A model generated the notes under the pieces. That model ran no database searches. It had not been told where the DNA came from and was given only the letters and a program-made list of their open reading frames with translations. A stretch of DNA of 6,385 bases. Source: Chlamydiia bacterium (GTDB lineage Bacteria; Chlamydiota; Chlamydiia; Chlamydiales; FEN-1388). The DNA is taken from the NCBI GenBank assembly GCA_023269335.1, contig JAHFTM010000109.1:1-6385 (forward strand), read 5' to 3'. Shown one piece after another: positions 1 through 6,079 of the stretch (within the stretch, counting starts at the first letter, position 1; each line of letters starts with the position of its first letter). Both the position numbers and the translations under genes were made by a program.

Positions 1-423
1 CTTAAACGGCTTACAGGCAAAAAGAAGGGCTATTTTAAAGATACTGGTTTTGCGTGCTATCTTCAAAAAACTGACTCTGTCGAAGGGCTTGCAATTAACC
101 CTAAGCTCGGTGCTGTTTTCGAAACGTGGGCTGTAAATTATATCCACCAGCAGTTTGCATCACTTTCTGTTCCACCAAATAGTTATCATTGGCGTACAGC
201 AGGTGGCGCTGAAGTTGACCTCATACTTGAAAGAAATGGAAAGCTTTATCCAATTGAAATGAAATGCAAAACTAAACTTACGAAAACCGATTTGAGTGGC
301 CTCAATGCTTTCCGAGAAACCTATTCTAAAAATGAAGTGATGCCGGGACTTGTTCTATATGCCGGCTCAGAAGCCTACAAGCTCGATGATAAAACTATAG
401 CTATACCCTGGACCTTATTATAA
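1..423 (+). CDS. AAA ATPase, DUF4143 family, C-terminal fragment (5' end outside window)
   Basis: The reading frame is open from base 1 and ends at TAA (421-423), giving 140 residues of a longer protein whose start lies to the left. The fragment begins in a segment like the conserved 'YFxDTG' region (YFKDTGFACYL, local residues 11-21). It continues through GAVFETW (37-43) and GGAEVDLIL (68-76) to LYPIEMKCK (82-90). This series is typical of the DUF4143 C-terminal domain of 'AAA+ ATPase' proteins, which normally carry an N-terminal P-loop ATPase domain and total roughly 380-450 residues. The pattern E41, D73, E86-x-K88 is the layout of a PD-(D/E)xK nuclease-like core, and all positions are kept here. 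The cellular role of the family is poorly defined, so nuclease activity is not claimed. The N-terminal ATPase domain cannot be seen. Confidence is good for the family and low for function. Confidence 0.8.
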   Translation, partial: LKRLTGKKKGYFKDTGFACYLQKTDSVEGLAINPKLGAVFETWAVNYIHQQFASLSVPPNSYHWRTAGGAEVDLILERNGKLYPIEMKCKTKLTKTDLSGLNAFRETYSKNEVMPGLVLYAGSEAYKLDDKTIAIPWTLL

Positions 424-490
424 ACCAAAAACCCAGGTGATGAGGAATCGTAGGATAAAAAATAATAAGCCTAAATAAATATATGAAACA

Positions 491-530
491 AACCTTAAAT
501 AGTATATTATTATTTCTATTTTTTAAAGGA
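491..530 (+). promoter_or_regulatory. AT-rich leader of rhlE with possible SD-masking hairpin
   Basis: The 120 bases between the DUF4143 stop and rhlE are strongly AT-rich and contain no gene. The Shine-Dalgarno-like AAAGGA (525-530) lies 13 bases before the ATG, which is a long spacing. CCTTAAATAG (493-502) can pair with CTATTT (516-521) and AAGG (526-529), leaving a four-base bulge (522-525) and a 13-base loop. If the transcript begins upstream of 493, this would hide the ribosome binding site. TATATT (503-508) could instead be a -10 element, in which case the hairpin would not be transcribed; no good -35 hexamer is visible for it. Both readings are inference. Confidence 0.3.
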
Positions 531-543
531 TAACCCTCATATT

Positions 544-1818
544 ATGACATTTGAAACACTTGGACTCTCTGCCGAATTACTGAAAGCCGTTTTAGAAGAA
601 GGCTATAATACGCCCACACCTATTCAGCTACAGGCAGTTCCAGCAGTTCTCGCAGGCGGCGACCTGATGGCTTGCGCACAAACTGGAACCGGCAAAACAG
701 CAGGTTTTACCCTTCCATTACTTCAGCTTTTAAGCAAAAAAGCAGTGGCTCCCCGCCGACAAGTGCGCGCTCTGATACTGACGCCAACTCGTGAACTTGC
801 AGCGCAAGTAGGTGAAAGTGTTACCCAGTATGGAAAATATCTGCCGCTAAAATCTGCTATCATTTTTGGTGGAGTCAACATCAACCCACAAGCGAAACTT
901 TTGCGCCAAGGTGTCGATATCATTATTGCCACACCAGGACGACTACTAGACCACATCTCACAAGGTAACGTAAATCTTTCAACAGTTGAAATACTCGTTC
1001 TTGATGAAGCAGATCGCATGCTCGACATGGGTTTTATCCATGACATTAAAAAATTACTTGCTATGCTTCCCAAAGAACGCCAAAACCTGCTCTTTTCAGC
1101 AACGTTCTCAAATGAAATCAAAACACTTGCCCACAGCTTGCTTCGTTCACCTAAAAAAATTGAAGTAGCTCCACATAATCCAGCTGCAGAAAGTGTCTCT
1201 CAGCTTGTTTATCGAGTAGATAATCGCCGTAAACGTTTTCTCCTTTCGCACTTGATCTCCTCTGAAAACTGGCAGCAAGTACTTGTCTTTACTCGAACAA
1301 AGCATGGTGCTAACCGCTTATCAGAACAGCTTTCAGATGATGGCATCCCTTCAGCTGCTATTCATGGTAATAAAAGTCAGTCAGCACGTACAAAAGCACT
1401 GGACGACTTTAAAAATGGCCAGAAGCGCGTACTCGTAGCCACTGATATTGCGGCACGTGGCCTTGATATCGATCAGCTGCCGCATGTGGTGAATTTTGAA
1501 CTGCCCAACGTACCAGAAGACTATGTCCATAGAATTGGCAGAACTGGCCGTGCTGGATGCGAAGGCAAGGCTGTTTCGCTAGTCTGTATCGATGAAAATC
1601 AGCTGCTCCATCAAATTGAACGCCTGTTGAAGCGTAGCATTCCGCAAGCTACTATGTCTGGCTATGAGCCGGACCCTTCCATTAAGGCAGAACCTATTCC
1701 AAATGGCCGAAGCCAACAGCAGCATCGAGGATCTTCTCCTCGAAGGCCGCAGCAGCCCAGCCGTGGCGGCAGAGAAAGGGAAAACAGCTCTCGCGGCTTT
1801 CGCGATAGCAGAAGATAG
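544..1818 (+). CDS. rhlE: DEAD-box ATP-dependent RNA helicase, RhlE type
   Basis: A 424-residue superfamily 2 RNA helicase with the full motif set: Q motif GYNTPTPIQ (20-28), motif I AQTGTGKT (45-52), Ia PTRELA (81-86), GG (109-110), Ib TPGR (130-133), II DEAD (154-157), III SAT (185-187), IV VFTRTK (248-253), V in [11 protein letters not shown] (299-309), [12 protein letters not shown] (329-338). Two RecA-like domains (about 1-205 and 215-365) are followed by a basic, Gln/Arg/Ser/Gly-rich tail (387-424). The short N-terminus, the core and the unstructured basic tail fit RhlE-type proteins, which unwind or remodel RNA duplexes using ATP in ribosome assembly and RNA decay. Paralogues such as SrmB or DeaD/CsdA are less likely, since there is no DeaD-type RNA-binding extension. 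ATG 544 is the only start that keeps the Q motif, and AAAGGA lies upstream. The gene is intact and converges on dnaG. The subfamily is less certain than the DEAD-box assignment. Confidence 0.93.
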   Translation: MTFETLGLSAELLKAVLEEGYNTPTPIQLQAVPAVLAGGDLMACAQTGTGKTAGFTLPLLQLLSKKAVAPRRQVRALILTPTRELAAQVGESVTQYGKYLPLKSAIIFGGVNINPQAKLLRQGVDIIIATPGRLLDHISQGNVNLSTVEILVLDEADRMLDMGFIHDIKKLLAMLPKERQNLLFSATFSNEIKTLAHSLLRSPKKIEVAPHNPAAESVSQLVYRVDNRRKRFLLSHLISSENWQQVLVFTRTKHGANRLSEQLSDDGIPSAAIHGNKSQSARTKALDDFKNGQKRVLVATDIAARGLDIDQLPHVVNFELPNVPEDYVHRIGRTGRAGCEGKAVSLVCIDENQLLHQIERLLKRSIPQATMSGYEPDPSIKAEPIPNGRSQQQHRGSSPRRPQQPSRGGRERENSSRGFRDSRR

Positions 1819-1819
1819 C

Positions 1820-1857
1820 AAAAGCTCGTAACCTGAGTTTTTGGTTCTTAGCTATTT
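1820..1857. terminator. Possible bidirectional terminator between rhlE and dnaG
   Basis: The convergent genes are separated by only 33 bases. AGCT (1823-1826) can pair with AGCT (1850-1853), and AACC (1830-1833) with GGTT (1843-1846), across a symmetrical 3x3 internal loop and a nine-base apical loop. The plus-strand stem is followed by ATTTT and the minus-strand stem by TTTT, so the same structure could stop both transcripts. The stem is short and interrupted, and a competing fold pairs CTC (1825-1827) with GAG (1835-1837). The site is plausible from its position, but the structure is weak. It overlaps the last codons of dnaG. Confidence 0.4.
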
Positions 1858-3651
1858 TACAGATAAAGCGGTCTTTGGAGGTGTGCGCTTAAGCTCATCA
1901 AATCTTCTGACAAGTTCCAGCAGCTCTTTTTCATCTGCCAGACCTGAATGGATCCTCAGCCGCACCTCCTCACGTTCCAGCATCCAGTTGCGCTCCTTCA
2001 TGCGCTGAATCGTTTCAATGAGTAGGGCTTCTGCTTTTTCACGGTTTACTTTTTTACACAAAACCTCAGAAAGAAAGCTACCTAACTCCTCTTCGTCAAC
2101 TAGATTTGCAAATTCAAGAAAATCAAACGTTTTTTTCTCAAGATAACCTTGCATGATATGCTGATAAAGCCTTTCTGCCAGCTTCAAACGAAAAGCACTT
2201 GGAGAGAGATTGTGCTGACAAAGTTCAAAAAGCCGTGGGTTAGCCGTACCGCAGACAATTAACCAACGCAGAAGATCACCCTCTAAAATACGATCAGGAT
2301 CAACTCCCTGAGCGCTCGCGTCGTTTGAAAGTGAGCGTTTTTGTGGAAGAAATGGAGTAACTCTGGAGCCTACGCCCAAAAGCTCTTCAGGGACATTGTC
2401 AAGACTTGCCAACTTTTTCATTCTTTCATGAACCATTACAGGGTTATCCCAGTCGCGTATGCGCGAAGAAAGCTCTTGTAGCAGTTGGTTTTTAGCAGCA
2501 GGCGACGAAAGATCCACGCCTTTGCCTTTAGAAAAATAGTGAAATAAAAATGCTAGATACTCCTCTGCATGACTCAAATGATGTACAATTGCCGGTGGCC
2601 CTTGTTCAAGAAGTAAAAGATCAGGGTCTTTACCCTGTGGTAATGTGACCACCAATACCTCTACACCCTCTTTTTGAAATAAATGGCCAATTTTCACCGT
2701 TGCTTGCCGGCCAGCTTCATCGCCATCTAAAAGCAAAAATACGCGCGTAACACCAAGCTGAATAAGCTCTCGTACGTGCGACTCGCCAAACGCTGTGCCC
2801 TGCCCTGCCACGGTAAAGTCAAAGCCATTGTAGATAAGCCTTAAAGCATCCAGCTGACCTTCTACGATAATCGCCTGTCGCTCCTTGGCAATGCGCTTTC
2901 TTGAATAATGCAACCCAAATAGCACCTTCGATTTTTTAAACAGCTCTGTCTCTTGCGTATTGATATATTTGCCACCGTAGGTAGCTTCCTTAAACTTCCG
3001 TGCAGAAAACCCGATGACTGAACCCATAGGATCAAGTATGGGGAACATAATTCTCTCAAGGAAAAATTCCTTACTTCTGCCGCTACGCTCTACTGTCAGG
3101 CCAGAGGCTGTCAAAATTTCATCTGAAAACCCATCTTGCTTGGCAAGCTTTCGAAAAAGACCCTCATGAGCCGGTGATAGGCCAATACGAAAGGCTGTAA
3201 TGAAGTCCAGTGTGAGCCCACGAGAATAAAGATAGGAAAGTGCCTCCTCCCCTTCTTTTGTGTGCAGTAAAAAAAACTGATAAAAAGTAGTCGCACACTC
3301 AAGGGCCTGTTTTAAACGGCCGCGGCTGATTTTTTTTTCGTTGTCAGCGCCCTCGATCTCTTCCAGGCGTACCTGGAAACGATCTGCCAGGTAAGCTACC
3401 GCATCATAAAAGCTCATTCTGAGATGCTGCATCAAAAAGGCAATGGCATCTCCATGCGCACCGCATCCAAAGCAGTGATAATGGGTATCTCCCTTTTGCA
3501 GCATAAAAGAGGGGGATTTTTCATCATGAAAAGGGCAAAGCGCTTTCAAAGCACCACCTGCATTTTTCAACTGGATATGCTGAGAAAGCACATCCGCTAA
3601 ATCAATGCGGTTTCTTAAATTCTCTAAACTTTCTTTAGTATAACGCGCCAT
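1852..3651 (-). CDS. dnaG: DNA primase DnaG
   Basis: A 599-residue bacterial primase, of usual length, that makes the short RNA primers for replication at the fork together with the DnaB helicase. The N-terminal CHC2 zinc finger has ligands C39, H42, C60 and C63 (CPFH...CFGC). The catalytic core follows, with ERIMFPI (199-205) and GFSARKF (214-220) forming the basic template-binding region. The TOPRIM fold (about 259-345) has E264 in IIVEGQLDAL, the metal-binding acidic cluster D309-G-D311-E312 in LLLDGDEAGR, and DPD (342-344). The C-terminal part (about 450-590) is the less conserved helicase-binding region. VEGQLD replaces the common VEGYMD; I recall this Gln and the AGQGTAF segment (282-288) from chlamydial primases. 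The start is ATG at 3651-3649, and MARYTKESLENLRNRIDLADVL is a normal DnaG N-terminus. No good Shine-Dalgarno precedes it. All key residues are present. It converges with rhlE and diverges from recD2, and lacks the rpsU-dnaG-rpoD operon setting of proteobacteria. Confidence 0.97.
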   Translation of the reverse strand: MARYTKESLENLRNRIDLADVLSQHIQLKNAGGALKALCPFHDEKSPSFMLQKGDTHYHCFGCGAHGDAIAFLMQHLRMSFYDAVAYLADRFQVRLEEIEGADNEKKISRGRLKQALECATTFYQFFLLHTKEGEEALSYLYSRGLTLDFITAFRIGLSPAHEGLFRKLAKQDGFSDEILTASGLTVERSGRSKEFFLERIMFPILDPMGSVIGFSARKFKEATYGGKYINTQETELFKKSKVLFGLHYSRKRIAKERQAIIVEGQLDALRLIYNGFDFTVAGQGTAFGESHVRELIQLGVTRVFLLLDGDEAGRQATVKIGHLFQKEGVEVLVVTLPQGKDPDLLLLEQGPPAIVHHLSHAEEYLAFLFHYFSKGKGVDLSSPAAKNQLLQELSSRIRDWDNPVMVHERMKKLASLDNVPEELLGVGSRVTPFLPQKRSLSNDASAQGVDPDRILEGDLLRWLIVCGTANPRLFELCQHNLSPSAFRLKLAERLYQHIMQGYLEKKTFDFLEFANLVDEEELGSFLSEVLCKKVNREKAEALLIETIQRMKERNWMLEREEVRLRIHSGLADEKELLELVRRFDELKRTPPKTALSVK

Positions 3652-3660
3652 AGTCTCACA

Positions 3661-3670
3661 GCTTTAAAGC
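3661..3670. repeat. 10-bp perfect palindrome in dnaG leader
   Basis: GCTTTAAAGC is a perfect 10-bp palindrome located 10-19 bases before the dnaG start codon. It lies between the start and the putative -10 element, near the expected transcription start. It could be an operator half or simply chance; only one copy is seen in the window. Confidence 0.3.
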
Positions 3671-3673
3671 CCC

Positions 3674-3702
3674 ATTGTGCCAGCTCTTGCTCTTTGATTC
3701 AA
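3674..3702 (-). promoter_or_regulatory. Putative dnaG promoter
   Basis: Reading the minus strand, TTGAAT (3702-3697) is separated by 17 bases from CACAAT (3679-3674). Each hexamer matches four of six positions of the sigma-70/sigma-66 consensus, with ideal spacing. Transcription would begin near 3667 and give a leader of about 15 bases with no clear Shine-Dalgarno. The -35 element lies inside the left copy of the direct repeat. Matches of this quality occur by chance, so this is only a candidate. Confidence 0.3.
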
Positions 3703-3712
3703 CCTTGTCTAT
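3681..3712 (+). repeat. Direct repeat, left copy (dnaG side)
   Basis: Thirty-two bases here match 3858-3890 in the same orientation, with three substitutions and one single-base gap. The core CTCTTGCTCTTTGAT (3684-3698) is identical over 15 bases. The copy lies 30 bases before the dnaG start and overlaps its putative promoter. The two copies are 177 bases apart and the flanks do not match, so this is not the remains of one long duplication. Confidence 0.75.
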
Positions 3713-3735
3713 CAAAACAGTTCCCCTGCCTATCT

Positions 3736-3780
3736 TGTTTTTTTATTTTTTTGCTCTTTCACACTTTGTAAAGTAACTTT
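3736..3780. repeat. T-rich tract with overlapping ACTTT/AAAGT inverted repeats
   Basis: The middle of the dnaG-recD2 intergenic region has two runs of seven T separated by one A (3738-3752). These are followed by ACTTT-GT-AAAGT (3763-3774) and an overlapping AAAGT-A-ACTTT (3770-3780). A third copy of the repeat core, TTGCTCTTT, is at 3751-3759. The tract could be a bent or easily melted DNA segment, or a regulator binding site. No coding potential is seen here. Confidence 0.4.
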
Positions 3781-3857
3781 AAAATAAATTTTTCATGTTA
3801 AATCTTTCTGGCAAGAACGCCTTGTATGTAAAGGCACATTTCAAAAAGAAAACTGTT

Positions 3858-3890
3858 CAACTCTTGCTCTTTGATGCACCCTTGATCTAT
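3858..3890 (+). repeat. Direct repeat, right copy (recD2 side)
   Basis: This is the second copy of the ~32-bp direct repeat, ending 10 bases before the recD2 ATG. It differs from the left copy by three substitutions and one extra A before the terminal TCTAT. It overlaps the putative recD2 promoter. Because dnaG and recD2 diverge, the two copies have opposite orientation relative to the gene they precede. Confidence 0.75.
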
Positions 3891-3893
3891 TAT
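3864..3893 (+). promoter_or_regulatory. Putative recD2 promoter, possibly leaderless
   Basis: TATTAT (3888-3893) matches five of six -10 positions, and TTGCTC (3864-3869) is a weak -35 (three of six) at an 18-base spacing. Only seven bases separate the -10 from the ATG, so transcription would start at or next to 3901. No Shine-Dalgarno is present in the 20 bases before the ATG, which fits a leaderless transcript. An in-frame TGA at 3883-3885 rules out a longer protein from an upstream start. The -35 is poor, so this is inference. Confidence 0.3.
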
Positions 3894-3900
3894 CAGCTGC

Positions 3901-6039
3901 ATGAATGAACTGACTGGCACTATAGAAAAATTAACTTACTATGATGAAGAGAGCCACTTTGCTGTGGCTACTCTTCTCTCAGAGGCAAAGAGTACAATCG
4001 CTATCGTCGGCGTCATGCCCTCTATTCAAGTTGGTGAAAGTGTGCGCCTGAAGGGAGCCTTCAAACGTCATGAAAAACATGGTCGCCAATTTGAAGTGGA
4101 AACTTTTGAATTTGAACTTCCTAAAGATGCTATTGCTATAGAAAAATTTTTAGCATCTGGTGCTATCAAAGGTATTGGTGCTGGCTACGCGGCAAAAATT
4201 GTGCAAAAATTTGGCGAGCATACGCTCACAGTCATCGATCAAGAGCCCGAGCGTTTACTTGAAGTGCAGGGGCTTGGCAAAAAACGCAGTGACATATTGG
4301 CTACTTCTTGGAAAGAGCATCGCGCTGTAGAAGAGGTCTTCATCTTTTTACATGGCTATGGTATCAGCCGTGCCTATGCAAGACGCATTCTGAAAGCCTA
4401 TGGCAGTCTAGCACTGCAAAAAATCAGAGAAAATCCCTACACCCTTGCCAAAGATATTAACGGTATAGGCTTTGCGCTGGCCGATAAGATTGCTAAAACT
4501 TTAGGTTTTCAAGATGACTTTCCACAACGCATTCAAGAAGGCATCCGCTATGCCCTGGGAGAAAGTACACAAGAAGGGCATTCTACTTTTCCACTTGAAA
4601 GCTTGGTCGTCAATTCAAAAGGGCTGTTAGGGATTACAGATGAGCTTATTCGTTTGCATATTGGCCGTCTTTTTCAGCAAGGTGAAATCGAGCTGCAGAA
4701 AATCAACGAGCTTTATTTTGTCTGGACAAAGCCACTTTATGTCTCAGAACGGGGCATCTGTAGCGAAATCAAAAGACTACAAAAGGCAAAGTGTGCCATC
4801 CGCGAGGTAGTAGCAGATAAAGCAATCACCTGGGCCGAAAGTTGTGAGAATATCCAGTTTGCACCACACCAAAAAGAGGCGCTCACACAAGCTTTGGTGG
4901 AAAAATTTTCTATTATCACCGGTGGCCCGGGAACAGGTAAAAGTACTATCACCCGCGCTCTTTGCGGCATTTTAGGCAAGCTTACAAATAAAATAGTGCT
5001 GGCAGCGCCCACGGGAAGGGCAGCCAAACGCATGGCAGAAATTACTGGCCGTTATGCCACCACTATCCATCGGCTTTTGAAATATGACTTTACGCTAGGC
5101 AAATTCAAACATGACCGCGACAACCCTGTTGATTGTGATCTGATGATTGTCGATGAGGCCAGCATGATTGATACCTACTTGATGTATCAGATACTGCGTG
5201 CCATCCCAAGCCATGCAAAAGTAGTGGTCATCGGTGATGCCAATCAGCTGCCAAGCATAGGTCCAGGAAACGTTCTTCGCGATCTTATCCGCTCAGAAAA
5301 GCTTGCGGTAACCAAGCTGTCCGCTATTTATCGCCAGGCTAAAGGCTCGCAAATTATCGTCAATGCCCATCGCATCAACGAAGGCGAGATGCCCTTTACT
5401 AAAAGTTTCGAAAATTCTGATTTTTTCTTTTTTGAAGCCAAAGAACCAGAAGATGTACGTGAGGCTATTATTGAGCTTGTCATCAAGAGAATTCCAGAAA
5501 AATTTGGCTATGACCCAAAAAAGGACATTCAGGTGCTCTCGCCTATGCGCAAAGGTGCCTGTGGTATTGAAGCTTTTAACAAAGAGCTGCAGGCAAAACT
5601 GACTCCTGGAAGTGGCGTAGGATTTTTTCGTGCTGGCGACAAAGTCATGCAACTTCGCAATAACTACACAAAAGATGTCTATAATGGGGATATTGGCATT
5701 ATCTCATCCATTGATCCGCAAGAAGAGCAGCTGGTGGTCAAGATGGATGAAAAAGCTGTAGAGTATGCGTTTTCTGAGCTTGACGAGCTGACGCTTGCCT
5801 ATGCTGTGTCCATCCACAAGTACCAGGGAAGTGAGTGTCCGTGCATTGTGATGCCTGTGCATACAGCACACTTCAAACTTTTGACACGTAACCTTCTTTA
5901 CACAGGGGTGACACGGGGCAAAAAACTTGTTATCCTTGTAGGTACGAAAAAAGCACTTGCCATAGCGGTAAAAAACCAGCAAGTAGATGAGCGCTTTACT
6001 GGCCTGCCCCACGCCCTGAATGATTATTTTAGTTCTTGA
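3901..6039 (+). CDS. recD2: RecD2-type (RecD/TraA family) ATP-dependent 5'-3' DNA helicase
   Basis: A 712-residue superfamily 1B helicase with the long N-terminal region that separates RecD2 from the RecD subunit of RecBCD. Residues 1-80 fit an OB-like domain (LTGTIEKLTYYDEESHFAVATL). Helix-hairpin-helix DNA-binding segments lie near 87-101, 119-137, 153-168 and 185-202 (IKGIGAGYA, VQGLGKKRSD, YGISRAYARRI, INGIGFALADKI). Helicase motifs are Q (PHQKEAL, 322-328), I GGPGTGKST (341-349), Ia APTGRAAKRM (369-378), II VDEAS (417-421), III GDANQLPS (445-452), IV IYRQ (476-479), V SIHKYQGSE (636-644) and VI YTGVTRGKK (667-675). The last two lie in the UvrD-like C-terminal domain. RecD2 proteins act without RecB or RecC in DNA repair and fork maintenance, and no recB or recC is seen here. 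The ATG start has no Shine-Dalgarno, but the N-terminus matches the family. The gene is intact; it diverges from dnaG and converges with the right-edge gene. Its exact role in this organism is not shown. Confidence 0.95.
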   Translation: MNELTGTIEKLTYYDEESHFAVATLLSEAKSTIAIVGVMPSIQVGESVRLKGAFKRHEKHGRQFEVETFEFELPKDAIAIEKFLASGAIKGIGAGYAAKIVQKFGEHTLTVIDQEPERLLEVQGLGKKRSDILATSWKEHRAVEEVFIFLHGYGISRAYARRILKAYGSLALQKIRENPYTLAKDINGIGFALADKIAKTLGFQDDFPQRIQEGIRYALGESTQEGHSTFPLESLVVNSKGLLGITDELIRLHIGRLFQQGEIELQKINELYFVWTKPLYVSERGICSEIKRLQKAKCAIREVVADKAITWAESCENIQFAPHQKEALTQALVEKFSIITGGPGTGKSTITRALCGILGKLTNKIVLAAPTGRAAKRMAEITGRYATTIHRLLKYDFTLGKFKHDRDNPVDCDLMIVDEASMIDTYLMYQILRAIPSHAKVVVIGDANQLPSIGPGNVLRDLIRSEKLAVTKLSAIYRQAKGSQIIVNAHRINEGEMPFTKSFENSDFFFFEAKEPEDVREAIIELVIKRIPEKFGYDPKKDIQVLSPMRKGACGIEAFNKELQAKLTPGSGVGFFRAGDKVMQLRNNYTKDVYNGDIGIISSIDPQEEQLVVKMDEKAVEYAFSELDELTLAYAVSIHKYQGSECPCIVMPVHTAHFKLLTRNLLYTGVTRGKKLVILVGTKKALAIAVKNQQVDERFTGLPHALNDYFSS

Positions 6040-6059
6040 GAGGATTTTTTCAAATCCTC
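6040..6059. terminator. Hairpin between recD2 and the right-edge gene, likely shared terminator
   Basis: GAGGATTT (6040-6047) and AAATCCTC (6052-6059) form a perfect 8-bp stem with a TTTC loop, starting at the base after the recD2 stop codon. The two flanking genes converge with a 40-bp gap, so one hairpin could serve both. Neither strand has a T-run directly after the stem, which is unusual for an intrinsic terminator. It may therefore act as an RNA 3'-end stabiliser instead. Confidence 0.5.
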
Positions 6060-6079
6060 GCACTAGAAGAAAGCATAAC

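Noticed and set aside
723..1121. 132-codon minus-strand open frame inside rhlE
   Set aside because: It lies opposite the conserved helicase motifs of rhlE and has no recognisable domain; it is a shadow of the real gene.
1791..1805. TCGCG/CGCGA hairpin at the rhlE 3' end as a terminator
   Set aside because: It lies within the rhlE coding sequence before the stop codon, has only five base pairs and is followed by no T-run.
3716..3857. AACAGTT (3716-3722) and AACTGTT (3851-3857) as a long-range inverted repeat next to the direct repeats
   Set aside because: Seven bases at a distance of over 100 is easily chance, and nothing extends the match.
3681..3890. CRISPR array or insertion-sequence ends
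   Set aside because: There are only two imperfect copies, in direct orientation, with no regular spacers, no transposase and no target-site duplication.
5293..5652. 119-codon minus-strand open frame inside recD2
   Set aside because: It is fully covered by the conserved RecD2 coding sequence and its translation resembles no family.
5704..6063. 119-codon minus-strand open frame over the recD2 3' end
   Set aside because: It overlaps motifs V and VI of RecD2 on the opposite strand and runs through the intergenic hairpin; no domain is recognised.
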